Of a stretch of 64,000 nucleotides of DNA, positions 38,760 through 47,875 are shown piece by piece. Source of the stretch: Mesorhizobium sp. LMG 17147 (GTDB taxonomy: Bacteria; Pseudomonadota; Alphaproteobacteria; Rhizobiales; Rhizobiaceae); the NCBI RefSeq assembly GCF_024297145.1, contig NZ_JANCTC010000020.1, forward strand, positions 1 through 64,000. The letters run 5' to 3'. Both the position numbers and the translations under genes were made by a program. Below the pieces are notes generated by a model. The model was not told the DNA's origin. It ran no database searches and saw only the letters and a list, made by a program, of their open reading frames with translations. Each line of letters begins with the position of its first letter. Position 1 is the stretch's first letter.

Positions 38760-40823
38760 CTACTCTAACAATCCGCTGTTCGATCCGTGCGGGAGTTTGA
38801 CGGATCCTGCCGGGCGAATTGTAAAGTCGGAGGCGAGGTCTTGATAAGACAGCACGGCGAGATCGATCCCGTTTCGCGTCAGAAAGCCGCGGACGAAACG
38901 TCGGACATCCATTGACGTCAACAGAATAGGGCGGGTTTGACCCGGTTCTGTGTTCGAAAGGACCTGACGTATCTGTGATAGCATCGCTTCGCTTTGCCGA
39001 TCCTCCAGTGCGAGATAGGGGCCTGCATCCGAATCTCGAACCGCGCCACGCATCACATCCTCGCTCTCGCGTTCGACGACCAGGGCGGACACGATGCCCT
39101 CGGTGTTGGCATAGCGGTGGCAGATCTGTCGCTTCAAACCAGAACGGACATATTCCGTCAGCAGGGCAACGTTTTGCTCACGCTCGCTCCATTCGGCCAA
39201 TGCCTCCAACACGAGACGGGTGTGGCGGATTGGGATACCTTCCTCCAGGAGGCGGCGCAGAACATCGGCAATCCGAGGAATCGGCGTCGTGCGCAGCACC
39301 TCTTTCACAAGATCAGAATATTCCTGCTCCATTCGGCCCAGGAAATGTCGGGTCTCTTGGATGCCCACCAATCGCGGTGCGTAGCGGGTCAACGTTGCAT
39401 GGACGCGCAAGGCGAGGAGTTCGCCGGGAGCCCAATGCTCCGTGCCGGCGCCCGTAAGGGCCTGTGCAGGGGTATGTTCGACCGGGAGTCTGTCCGTTTT
39501 CGGCTCACGCCTAAGGGGGATACCGCTCGAGTCGACGTGCGCTACATCGGCTCGGAGCGTCATCTGGCTTGGATCTATCGCGTCCTGTTCGACTGGCACG
39601 CCCTCGACATCTATCCGGAATTGCGATGTAGGCAGCTGCTCGTCAACCAAGACAGGGATGCGGGGAACGATAATGCCCAGATCGGCTGTGACCAGGAGCG
39701 AAACGCGCCCAATATGTTTTTGCAATTCGGCTTGATCGATCGCCTGCATAAGATTTGGCGCTAAAAAAAATGCGATCGGGAATTCCTTCGCAGGCGCGGC
39801 TTGCTTAGGCTCCGCTGCAGTTCCATCTTTCGCATCGGCAGTGCCGGCGCCCAGCACATCAGCCTTGACAATGCTTACCGCAGCGAACACTGCGGCCAGC
39901 ATCAGAAAGACGGGGAGGGGAAACCCAGGAACGAACCCCATCACGACCAGGACGCCGGCCGCCAGCCGCAAGGCTCGAGTACTGGCCGTGAGCTGACTGA
40001 CCATTTCGGTACCGAGGTTGATCCTCGCCGTCCCAGTCACACGGGTGACGATGGTCGCCGCAGTAATGGAGAGCAGAAGGGCCGGAATCTGCGATATCAA
40101 TGCATCGCCTATCGTCAGCAGAGTATAGTGATGCAGCACCTCGCCGAAGGACATGCCCTTGGAGAGCAGACCGATCGAAATTCCACCCAGCATGTTGATG
40201 CAGATAACCACCAGCCCGGCGATGGAATCGCCCTTCACAAATTTCATCGCGCCGTCCATCGCGCCATATAGTTGGCTTTCCTTCTCCAATTCGGCGCGCC
40301 GCCGGCGGGATTCGTTGGCATCGATGTGGCCGTTGCGTAGCTCTGCGTCGACCGCCATTTGCTTGCCCGGCAGAGCATCCAGCGTGAAACGCGCCGCCAC
40401 TTCTGCCACCCGTTCGGCACCCTTCGCGAGGACCATGAATTGCACCATGGTGACGACCAGAAATATGACGAAACCCACCACGATATTGCCTGAGATGACG
40501 AAATCGCCAAAGGTATGAATAATGCTGCCGGCCTCCCCCTCGGCCAGGATCAGTCGCGTCGTTGCGACCGTCAGCGCGAGACGGAATACAGTGGAAATCA
40601 AAATAACGCCGGGCAAAGAGGAAAAATCAAGTGGAGTACTGACATACAGGGCAACCATCATCAGCAGTATGGCCAACCCCATATTGAATCCTATCAGTGC
40701 GTCGACCACCACGACCGGGATAGGCATGACCATCATCGCGACAGCCAGAAGCAGCATCAACGCAACCATTAAATCCGGGCTGGCCGGCGCACGCTTGATG
40801 AAGTCACGCAGGACGTTGGCCAT
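38760..40823 (-). CDS. rhcV: Type III secretion export-gate protein RhcV (SctV)
   Basis: The 687-residue protein has the SctV/FlhA layout: an N-terminal membrane part with about 7-8 helices (PDLMVALMLLLAVAMMVMPI; FVISGNIVVGFVIFLVVTMV), the conserved loop GAERVAEVAARFTLDALPGK and QMAVDAELR, then a large cytoplasmic domain from ~340. SctV forms the nonameric ring of the inner-membrane export gate and binds chaperone-substrate complexes. No frame breaks. It is followed at 53 bases by the lipoprotein gene. Confidence 0.96.
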   Translation of the reverse strand: MANVLRDFIKRAPASPDLMVALMLLLAVAMMVMPIPVVVVDALIGFNMGLAILLMMVALYVSTPLDFSSLPGVILISTVFRLALTVATTRLILAEGEAGSIIHTFGDFVISGNIVVGFVIFLVVTMVQFMVLAKGAERVAEVAARFTLDALPGKQMAVDAELRNGHIDANESRRRRAELEKESQLYGAMDGAMKFVKGDSIAGLVVICINMLGGISIGLLSKGMSFGEVLHHYTLLTIGDALISQIPALLLSITAATIVTRVTGTARINLGTEMVSQLTASTRALRLAAGVLVVMGFVPGFPLPVFLMLAAVFAAVSIVKADVLGAGTADAKDGTAAEPKQAAPAKEFPIAFFLAPNLMQAIDQAELQKHIGRVSLLVTADLGIIVPRIPVLVDEQLPTSQFRIDVEGVPVEQDAIDPSQMTLRADVAHVDSSGIPLRREPKTDRLPVEHTPAQALTGAGTEHWAPGELLALRVHATLTRYAPRLVGIQETRHFLGRMEQEYSDLVKEVLRTTPIPRIADVLRRLLEEGIPIRHTRLVLEALAEWSEREQNVALLTEYVRSGLKRQICHRYANTEGIVSALVVERESEDVMRGAVRDSDAGPYLALEDRQSEAMLSQIRQVLSNTEPGQTRPILLTSMDVRRFVRGFLTRNGIDLAVLSYQDLASDFTIRPAGSVKLPHGSNSGLLE

Positions 40824-40850
40824 CGAGACACCTTTGCAATCGGTTGAGAC

Positions 40851-41084
40851 TTACTCTGCTGTTACGCCCTGAAACGTAGCTTTCGAACTCCGAAGGCGCC
40901 TCGGCCTTGGCCAGCGCGTGACCCTGCATGAGAGCCACAAACAGGCGCGAAATGGCTGGGCAGCAAATGTTTCCAACGCAGCCAGCTTGTCAGCACCGAG
41001 CGCGACAGGATGTTTGGCTGGCCATAGAGTGCTGCTTGATGGGGCCTGCGAGCTTTCAATATGGGAGAGCAGCAATGCGGCCAT
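40851..41084 (-). CDS. Small T3SS operon gene, possibly Y4yR-like
   Basis: A 77-codon ORF starts inside the end of sctD (overlap 29 bases) and fills the gap before rhcV. NGR234 has a small gene, y4yR, at this place. The sequence itself has no motif and codes for many Arg/Trp in its second half, so the call rests on position and coupling. Another frame is open in the same gap (40862-41059). Confidence 0.4.
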   Translation of the reverse strand: MAALLLSHIESSQAPSSSTLWPAKHPVALGADKLAALETFAAQPFRACLWLSCRVTRWPRPRRLRSSKATFQGVTAE

Positions 41085-41946
41085 TCCTGCTCAGCAGCAC
41101 ACGGCTGTCCTCAATACGATCGACTACCCATCCATCAGCCAAAATGGCCCCGACAAAATACTTCTCGCTGTCGATGACAAGATACGGTTGGGCCCCATGC
41201 CACACAGCTTCGACCGCGATTGCGGATGGCGCCTTCTCCTCTTTGATGAGCACTCCGTTCACCAGTGTTAGAGTACCCTTGGTGCGACGATCGAACGATT
41301 GCTGAAGCTTCTGCCAGCTGATGACCGATTCAGACGTGACGGTGCCCTCGGCGGTCACAACACCCTTTGCGGAGCCAATCTTGACGTCGAGAAGACCCGC
41401 TCGATCGACCTCCTCCTGCAGCTCTTTGGCCGCTGCCCCCGTAAGTTCATTGTCAGCGCGGTGACTGATCGTTCTGGACGCGACTTCAGCCCGAAGTGAA
41501 TTGGGGCTCGATCCACTTGCATTGCCAAGATAGGAGAACATGCCCGAAAGCGCGCCGATCCCGAGTGAGCTGATTATGACCATGGCGAGCACACCGATCG
41601 GTAGGCGCGGTATGCCGGTCGAACCAGGCGGCTCTGCATCCTGCACGGACCAAGCAATGGACATCTCGCCTACGAGCAGGACGGCAGGAAGGGGCACAAC
41701 AACGGACTGGCCTGCGGCGATATTCCGGTTGCCCTCGATACTGAGTCCGGGTGCAAGCGCCTCGAGTTCGATCGACTTGCCAAGAAGAGTTACACGAAGA
41801 TGATGCGGTGCCAGTCCTTGCTCGACAAAGACCAAATCGGCATCGAAGCCGCTGCCGATTAAACACGTTTGAAGATCCGTCTTGCCGGTCAGTCCGCAAT
41901 AGAGCCCCGAAAGCACTTCGAAACGGAGGGAAACGGCGTCATCCAC
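41056..41946 (-). CDS. T3SS inner-membrane ring protein (SctD family, Y4yQ-like)
   Basis: The 296-residue protein shows the SctD plan: an N-terminal FHA-like cytoplasmic domain (residues ~1-100), one transmembrane helix at ~118-140 (IGVLAMVIISSLGIGALSGM), then a periplasmic part with ring-building-like repeats (VKIGSAKGVVTAEGTVTSES). SctD forms the outer part of the inner-membrane ring together with RhcJ. It is third in the operon after nopC and nopA, as in NGR234 where the gene is y4yQ. Confidence 0.82.
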   Translation of the reverse strand: MDDAVSLRFEVLSGLYCGLTGKTDLQTCLIGSGFDADLVFVEQGLAPHHLRVTLLGKSIELEALAPGLSIEGNRNIAAGQSVVVPLPAVLLVGEMSIAWSVQDAEPPGSTGIPRLPIGVLAMVIISSLGIGALSGMFSYLGNASGSSPNSLRAEVASRTISHRADNELTGAAAKELQEEVDRAGLLDVKIGSAKGVVTAEGTVTSESVISWQKLQQSFDRRTKGTLTLVNGVLIKEEKAPSAIAVEAVWHGAQPYLVIDSEKYFVGAILADGWVVDRIEDSRVLLSRNGRIAALPY

Positions 41947-42062
41947 AGAGCATCTCTCAAACAGGATAGAAGCCGCACGGCAATTGCCATGCGGCTCATT
42001 TCGGGACTACGTCGCGTCAATAAGGAGACGCGCTAGGGGCAGTCTAAAAGCCGCTTCCGACA

Positions 42063-42311
42063 TTACGAAACGCGTTCGTCGGCGGCCTTCTTGATGGTCT
42101 GGAGATTGGTCGTTAGAGTGCGCAACTGGACACTCCTTTTCGTCGCCTCCAAGCTAACATTGGTTAGTTCTTGCACTTGCGCCTGAAAAGCAGTAGCATC
42201 AGCTCCGCTTGTATTGCCGGGAGTGCTACCGGTAGTTTTATCGGTGTTGCCAGTGCTATTGGTGTTGGTATTGCCTGATTTTTTATTATTATCAACTGCA
42301 GCCATGATCAT
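42063..42311 (-). CDS. nopA: T3SS pilus/needle protein NopA
   Basis: An 82-residue protein (80 from the second ATG). The first ~40 residues are Asn/Thr/Gly-rich (SGNTNTNSTGNTDKTTG) and the rest is one amphipathic helix (QAQVQELTNVSLEATKRSVQ then TLTTNLQTIKKAADERVS), the profile of a helical needle subunit. Its place between nopC and sctD matches NopA of other rhizobia, the main component of the T3SS pilus. It is secreted through the apparatus; no signal peptide, as expected. Confidence 0.85.
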   Translation of the reverse strand: MIMAAVDNNKKSGNTNTNSTGNTDKTTGSTPGNTSGADATAFQAQVQELTNVSLEATKRSVQLRTLTTNLQTIKKAADERVS

Positions 42312-42377
42312 TCCTTTTTCTGTTGGAGTTGTGCCGTCAATAACGGCCTGTATGACCTCACGCCGGATTTTCCCGCG

Positions 42378-42722
42378 TCAGGCATCTTCTGTGTCATCCA
42401 AAGCTTCATCGGCCTCAGCCATCGCATCGTTCGCGAATTGGAACGCGAACGATCGCAGGATACTTTGGAAGGCTTCACTTTGTGCTGCAGACTGTGAGTT
42501 GTCTTGAAGTTGATCATTTGAAACGGTCCGGTTATCCGCCCGATCGTTCCCGCCAGCTGGCTTGCCATCATTCCCACCAGCTGGCTTGCCATCATTGCCA
42601 CCAGCCGGCTTGCCATCACCAGAATGCTCGGATTTCGAATCCCCATGGCCCTTTCGGATCAAGGAAGTCCCGAGGTTGCCAACTCCACTCCCAATTGCTG
42701 CTATCATCAGGTACTCCGGCAT
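42378..42722 (-). CDS. nopC: Secreted protein NopC with tandem GKPAGGND repeats
   Basis: 114 residues; first gene of the nopC-nopA operon, just downstream of a strong tts box. The C-terminal half (SAAQSEAFQSILRSFAFQFA then NDAMAEADEALDD) is a helical segment typical of NopC. The middle holds GKPAGGND three times in tandem, made by 24-bp DNA repeats. NopC is secreted by the rhizobial T3SS and can act as an effector inside legume cells in S. fredii. Gene identity rests on gene order, size and the N- and C-terminal parts. Confidence 0.75.
   Translation of the reverse strand: MPEYLMIAAIGSGVGNLGTSLIRKGHGDSKSEHSGDGKPAGGNDGKPAGGNDGKPAGGNDRADNRTVSNDQLQDNSQSAAQSEAFQSILRSFAFQFANDAMAEADEALDDTEDA
42548..42619. 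repeat. 24-bp tandem repeat (three units) inside nopC
   Basis: Units at 42548-42571, 42572-42595 and 42596-42619 differ at one to three positions each. They encode the octapeptide GKPAGGND and can expand or contract without changing the frame. Confidence 0.9.
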
Positions 42723-42764
42723 TTGCCATTGGCGGCGACGTGTTAAAGGTTAACCTCGATCAAG

Positions 42765-42795
42765 CTAAGGGCGGGAGCTTTCGAGAACCTGACGG
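42765..42795 (-). promoter_or_regulatory. tts box upstream of nopC
   Basis: On the minus strand: CGTCAGGTTCTCGAAAGCTC followed by CCGCCCTTAG. This closely fits the tts-box pattern GTCAG-x-T-x-x-TCG-x-x-AGC that TtsI binds. It is about 45 bases upstream of the nopC start and should control nopC to y4yS. Confidence 0.9.
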
Positions 42796-43240
42796 CTTTT
42801 GACAAAAACCGGCCAGCGCAAAAACGTATGCTCTGCAGGATGTTGCTCTCGCATCGAACAGTCGACCACGATCTCGGCTGTTCGGCCAATCCCGCCGTCC
42901 ACGCATGCCGCGACCGAATGGCAGCCGCAGCAGCTCGTTTGCATCCTCGATGCTGTGGTGTCGAACAGGAGACACGGTCCACGTGCTGCATGACCGCAAT
43001 GACCGTATTCTTGCTGGCTCCACGGGCGCACGCAACGAGCAGGAACTCGGTCTTTGCATCACCATTCTCTCGCCTGCACATCACGGCCCGGCGCGGTGAG
43101 CTCATTGGCTTCGAGAAGGTCGGCGACCGTACGAACATGGGATGGTCTGCCGGCTTTGGGAGGCCGGTGCGGATCCTCTTCTCACCATATCGAAAGCTTG
43201 AAGCGGTCGGATTTTCTTGCCCTGTTCGTGAGAACTCCCA
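42796..43240. other. Divergent intergenic region between nopC and the large effector
   Basis: No gene with features. It separates two oppositely oriented tts boxes. Confidence 0.5.
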
Positions 43241-43275
43241 TCGTCAGCTAATCGTCAGCCAAGCGGTCTATCTAG
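43241..43275 (+). promoter_or_regulatory. tts box upstream of the large effector gene
   Basis: TCGTCAGCTAATCGTCAGCC followed by AAGCGGTCTATCTA; the pattern GTCAGCT-x-x-TCG-x-x-AGC is kept. It is ~450 bases before the ATG at 43723, leaving a long leader. A second partial match (TCGAAAGCTTG) lies at 43189-43200. Confidence 0.75.
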
Positions 43276-43722
43276 GCCGGCCGTGCCTGACCTTCGGATC
43301 CAAAGGTCCCGTCTCGACACTTTTTGTAACTATAGATCGAAATGGTTTCCCGCGCGATACGCAACGCACACGCTTCTCTGAAGCAAATGTGTGACTTTGT
43401 CGGTGGCGAACGAGAGGAGTGACGCCTCAATAAAATCGTCAGGCACGTGTCTAGGAAGGGGAGCTAGCCGAGTTGGTCTGATTTCATTCGCTGTTCCTGG
43501 AAATCGGCGGACTGAAGCGCTGATAATCTCAGGACATCGATGGCAACGTTGCGAAAGTCCTGTGAGCTCGGGCCAATCTTGGCCTGCTACTGAGAAGCAC
43601 TTTGGCGGGAACATTACGCCGTCGCGGGTCTGGCTGACCGTGACGTTAACCGAAAGATGCCGCTGGTCTCGTCAGCCGCCAGCACAATAGCAGCACATTC
43701 TCGCCTACTACGGAGACGCAAT

Positions 43723-46173
43723 ATGAAGGGCATTGGCCGACCACGGAAATCGCAGGCTGAAACTGGAGCCAGCCGCGCGGGGCGGGCGAGCAGTTCCCTT
43801 TCGCAATCAAGTCTTGCTGCGGGAGAAGGTGGACAGTCATTCGATTCCGTTGTGGAGCAGATGCGCTCTGGGGACGCCGATAGGAGGCCCTCCTCCCTTC
43901 CAGTTGCGCGCGGTCCAGGCGATGCCCGCGAAAGTCTGCCAGGCGCCTCGATTGGCGAAGATCAAATCCTGAACGCACCGCCACGTGGAGCCGCTGCGCC
44001 ACCACGCGGAACCGTAGCGCCACGTGGCGCAGCCGCAAGGCGGCGCGGTTCTCCCTCCATGTCTGAGGGCGAAGCCATGGCGCCGGTCGGTAGCCAACTA
44101 TCAACCGCGCAGGTGGAAGGCACCAGCTCATCGTCAAATGAAGATATCAGTCCGACACAGCTCAGAATGAACAGTCTTGTTCAACAACTGACTGATTGCG
44201 AGGCTGCGGCCAGGAAAACCGACGTCCCCGAGGAGGCGGTGGAGCTGATCAGTCGGGTCGTCGATGCAGCCTCAGCAATTCTGGAGTACCGCGCTAGCCT
44301 GCCTGCGGCTGAGGCGCAGACAATTATGCCAGACGACAAGGTGCGTAGATGTTGCCAGATCGTGTGCGACGCCGCGAATGAAGTAGACAAACTTGGCCTG
44401 TCGACGATCACGAAATTGGACAAAAAGACCAAGAAAGCGGCAGGTATGGTCGATAAACTCTACTCCTACTCCCAGGCGGACCGGCAGGAGCTGTTGATTT
44501 TAAATGTGGAGAACCACCATACGGCGGCAATTAAGTGGTGGGAAAAAAAGGCATGGCGCTCCGAACGGCAGCGATCCGCCTGCGCTGCCACCGCTAGCCT
44601 ATCCAGTGGAACGCCCGTGATGCGGGAAGCCGAGCGGTGCGCACTGCGGCTGCGTGCCGGCTCGGTACTGAGTGTCAGGATCTGGCTGGTCCGTGAGCGG
44701 ATCGGTCTTGCGCGGGCCAAGATTGAACTGCGGGCGAGCAGGTTCGAGCCAGATTTGAAGGAACTCCTCGTCGGTCGAAATGGAGTGGTGCAGCTGATGG
44801 CAAGCGCCGTTCAAGAAGCTCTTCGCGCCCTCTCTTTGGCGAAGGGCATAATGGATGATGGCAAAGCACTCAACGCTCATGATTGCGCGGTTGTAGAAAA
44901 AATCATGGAGCGGCTTTCGGATTTTGGATTGGCGTTGCACGAGGTGCATACCAAGCTAAGCCATACCTACCCAGATGCCGGCCTCCCATTGAAACTGTTC
45001 GAACGGATCGTGGACGATGCATGGATCACTGCGCACGATGCCATGCACTTGTTGAACCTGCAGTCTCCGCCGTCAGCCATCATGGCGCCACAGGCCCAGG
45101 CGGGCGCTGCGATGCCGGCCAGGGCAGGCGCTGCGATACCGGCTGACACTGCTGGTACGGCTGCAGTGTCAGAAGGCACTACAGCGCGAAGGAAAGGGAA
45201 GTCAAAGCATAAGTCGGCAGCTCGCGCCGGGACTTCTGCCGCCGGGCAGCCATCAACACCAGTCGCTGCGAACGCCGGCACAGTGCCAGCAGCCAAGGTT
45301 CTCGCGCGCTCGGATCAAGTTGCGAGTACACAGGTGAGAGCGCAAGAGGTGGCTGCGAGTTCGTCGGGGGCAGGCTCGACAATCGGGGGCGCCGCGTTGT
45401 CAATGGAGGTATTGACGGAGCGGCTCAAACGATTGGACGAACTTTTGCAGTTCGATCTGGCCGGTCAGCAAAGCGTCGTCTCCCAAGTGCGCCAGATGAA
45501 GCCTGAGGAGGCCGGTAAGGTCGTGGACGATGTGGCCCAGTACCTGCGAGCCCAGGCCATTGAGATGCAAACCTGTCTCGCCGGGTTGCAGGGGCGTAAT
45601 GTACGCCTGCTACTCACCTCCACCCAGCTACCCAAAGTGCACGAACGCACAGACCAGCTCAAAGGGTTGCTGAACATGGTGCTGGGACAGGCCAACGCAC
45701 TGAATGAAGGAAAAGCCGGCATTACGACTGATTGCATGAAGGCCTACGCATTTCCGGCGCAAAAATACCTGGAACATTTGTGCAATGCCGACGAATTGAT
45801 GCCGCCGGAGGCACCGGTCGCGCTGCGTGGCGAGCCAGGAAAGCTGTTTGAGATGAAGCTGCAGCCCAAGATGCTGGTCAATGGTGCGATGCCGAGCCCG
45901 ATGTGGGTGCACATCCACACGAGTCGCCCCGTCATGGCCAGAAACTTGGAAGGGCTGGCTGATTCCGAATTCACCGCTTGCCACGTTAAATCCAACGAAC
46001 AGCGCGGCTACAATCGAGAGCGAGAGGAAGCCGATGCTAGGTCCGGTCGCGAGAAGGTCATAATTCATCGCGGCAAACTCACCCCCGCTTTCTGTAAGTC
46101 CTTGTTGACCTCGGGGCTTGGCCGCCAACCACGCCATTCGCGTGCCGAGCTCCCGTCGGCGCAGGCTGCATGA
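43723..46173 (+). CDS. Large putative type III effector (816 residues)
   Basis: The product starts with a Ser/Arg/Gly-rich, disordered N-terminus, as expected for a T3SS signal, and has no signal peptide. Layout: Pro/Arg repeats at ~residues 85-115 (APPRGAAAPPRGTVAPRGAA), a helical domain at ~150-470, an Ala/Thr-rich linker at ~470-560 with MPARAGA / IPADTAG and a basic patch (ARRKGKSKHKS, a possible nuclear-localisation signal), then a second helical domain at ~575-800. GGAG lies 8 bases before the ATG. A tts box upstream and the position between the two T3SS operons support export. M. loti MAFF303099 has large T3SS effectors of unknown activity; I cannot assign this one to a named family. 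Confidence 0.75.
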   Translation: MKGIGRPRKSQAETGASRAGRASSSLSQSSLAAGEGGQSFDSVVEQMRSGDADRRPSSLPVARGPGDARESLPGASIGEDQILNAPPRGAAAPPRGTVAPRGAAARRRGSPSMSEGEAMAPVGSQLSTAQVEGTSSSSNEDISPTQLRMNSLVQQLTDCEAAARKTDVPEEAVELISRVVDAASAILEYRASLPAAEAQTIMPDDKVRRCCQIVCDAANEVDKLGLSTITKLDKKTKKAAGMVDKLYSYSQADRQELLILNVENHHTAAIKWWEKKAWRSERQRSACAATASLSSGTPVMREAERCALRLRAGSVLSVRIWLVRERIGLARAKIELRASRFEPDLKELLVGRNGVVQLMASAVQEALRALSLAKGIMDDGKALNAHDCAVVEKIMERLSDFGLALHEVHTKLSHTYPDAGLPLKLFERIVDDAWITAHDAMHLLNLQSPPSAIMAPQAQAGAAMPARAGAAIPADTAGTAAVSEGTTARRKGKSKHKSAARAGTSAAGQPSTPVAANAGTVPAAKVLARSDQVASTQVRAQEVAASSSGAGSTIGGAALSMEVLTERLKRLDELLQFDLAGQQSVVSQVRQMKPEEAGKVVDDVAQYLRAQAIEMQTCLAGLQGRNVRLLLTSTQLPKVHERTDQLKGLLNMVLGQANALNEGKAGITTDCMKAYAFPAQKYLEHLCNADELMPPEAPVALRGEPGKLFEMKLQPKMLVNGAMPSPMWVHIHTSRPVMARNLEGLADSEFTACHVKSNEQRGYNREREEADARSGREKVIIHRGKLTPAFCKSLLTSGLGRQPRHSRAELPSAQAA

Positions 46174-46715
46174 CAGGGCACGTACTTTGGGGTCTAGGGC
46201 AGAATGCGGCCGGCCACGCTGTGAGTCAGCGAGCATTTCTCCTGGCCAAACCGCGAATGCCGCTGCGCGAGTTGCGGTCCGGCGATTGGAGTCGATCGGC
46301 TACCGTCAGGGCCGATTTGCGATGTCGCGTTACCTGCTGTTGACGTGGCGGCGTATCTTGCCTCCCATCCAACTTATCGCCGAGATCGCGCCGCCAAGAT
46401 CGAGGCGGAAGGTCTTCCTGCGAGCGCGGAGCAGGCATAGCCGATCCGATCGGGATCGGCGCATCGCAACGACCCAACGGTGTGGTGGAGAAAATTGGAT
46501 TCGGGAGAGCTCGTATCCAAGAGGCGGAGTTCCGGCCCGAATACAATCCGCTCGCAAGCACCCACGATGCGCATCCGCAGTTTATTGTCTGGGAGATGGG
46601 CTGGATTGCTCGGCGGCGCTGGCGCTAAGGCGGGGCTGTCGCCGGACAATTAGCATTCACTGCCAACAGCCTTGCAACCGTCACCAGTTGCAAGGCTCGG
46701 CGGCGGGTCGACAAA
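46174..46715. other. Gap between two effector genes
   Basis: A segment near 46340-46440 can be read as AAYLASHPTYRRDRAAKIEA, which looks protein-like but has no start or good context; it may be a relic of an effector. A perfect 8-bp hairpin GCCGATCC-N5-GGATCGGC lies at 46440-46460. Confidence 0.4.
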
Positions 46716-47519
46716 TCACATGAAATCGTCGTCGGACCCGCTATCGCTGCTGTCGCTGTCCTCGGTTTTGTGGAGATAGAGTGGAGGTTTGCCTGCACGC
46801 TGCCACTCACCGGCACTGTTCTTCGTCCATTTGTCGGGATGCTGCGTAGGGTCAAGCACCAGGTCGCCATGATCCACTTCAACAAACCCCATCGTCTGCG
46901 CGCGCGCTTGTGCTTCCGGATTAGCCGCACGCCAATTCAGCAACGGTCGGTCGCCGTCTATCCGAAGTTGATGCTCCAGCAGAATATCGCCCGCATTTTC
47001 GACGAGCGGATGGGCGACTTGAAGATCCACTATGGAAGTGACCTCAGTTCGACCAGGAAATTGTTCCCGCCAACTTTCCGATTCGAACTCGTTCATGCTG
47101 AATCCGCCTTCCATTCTCAGCAGTCCGGCACTCCGGTCTCCCAATTGGTAACTGAAATATCGCGCGTGCTCCGTATCTCGACGGATGCCATATTGCTGAG
47201 CAACGTCCGCGGTGCGCCTGGCTCGTGACGATACGAACTCCGAATACTCTTGAGGATTGTCGGCGATGTGCGTGATTTCATCACCATGAAATTGCCTCAC
47301 CTGTCTCCTGAAGGAAGTCCTGTTGATCTCCACCACAGGAGGTCGGGAATTGAGGGAGTATGCTTGGGGAGCCGCCGATGATGAGGCGCCGCTACCTTCC
47401 GATCCGGATAAGTGCATTCGGGCAAATGTGTCCGCGAACCCTTCGCTTCCTGCATCCGATTGCTCGCCGGCATTATGCGCGCGGTAACTATCGGATGAGC
47501 CACCAATTCGACCATACAT
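46716..47519 (-). CDS. nopP: Type III effector, NopP-like
   Basis: 267 residues from the ATG at 47519 (MYGRIGGSSDSYRAHNAGEQ). The N-terminus is Ser/Gly-rich and unstructured; the rest is a compact domain with NRTSFRRQVRQ, ESWREQFPGRTEVTSIVDLQ, HPLVENAGDILLEHQLRIDG and DPTQHPDKWTKN, ending in an acidic Ser/Asp tail. Length, start and conserved blocks fit NopP of S. fredii and bradyrhizobia, an effector phosphorylated by plant kinases that affects host range. A tts box lies 56 bases upstream of the start. The name is from memory of the family, so it is given with moderate confidence. Confidence 0.65.
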   Translation of the reverse strand: MYGRIGGSSDSYRAHNAGEQSDAGSEGFADTFARMHLSGSEGSGASSSAAPQAYSLNSRPPVVEINRTSFRRQVRQFHGDEITHIADNPQEYSEFVSSRARRTADVAQQYGIRRDTEHARYFSYQLGDRSAGLLRMEGGFSMNEFESESWREQFPGRTEVTSIVDLQVAHPLVENAGDILLEHQLRIDGDRPLLNWRAANPEAQARAQTMGFVEVDHGDLVLDPTQHPDKWTKNSAGEWQRAGKPPLYLHKTEDSDSSDSGSDDDFM

Positions 47520-47574
47520 GACGATTCGTACTCCTATGTTTCGCAACCGAGCTCAAGTTAGCACGGCTGTTCAA

Positions 47575-47605
47575 CATAGGGCGCTTAGTTGACGACTAGC
47601 TGACG
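47575..47605 (-). promoter_or_regulatory. tts box upstream of nopP-like gene
   Basis: Minus strand: CGTCAGCTAGTCGTCAACTA followed by AGCGCCCTATG. It matches the tts pattern with one change in the right half (AAC for AGC). Confidence 0.85.
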
Positions 47606-47875
47606 AGGGCATTCCAACGGCTGCACCAATCAAATCCGCACTGCCGGCCTCAAAACCTCGGACTGCGCCACGCACCGGCCAGCAGAGGCTGAAAGGTCAT
47701 GCCCGGAGGACTTGCCGTAGTTGCTGGGTGGCAGATCCGAGGGGAGTGATTGCCCCAGGCCCGCGGTTGCGCGGTTGGCCTGACAGAGACACTGGGGCAC
47801 GGATGGCCAGCCGACATTTGCCACTAGCATGGAACCAGGTCAGTTTTGAACAGGGCAGTCGTGGACTTCCAATGA

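Noticed and set aside
43189-43200. TCGAAAGCTTG as a separate tts box
   Set aside because: Lacks the GTCAG left half; the better box is 50 bases downstream.
46440-46460. Hairpin GCCGATCC-N5-GGATCGGC as terminator of the effector gene
   Set aside because: No T-run follows and it is ~270 bases past the stop codon; reported only as a structure.
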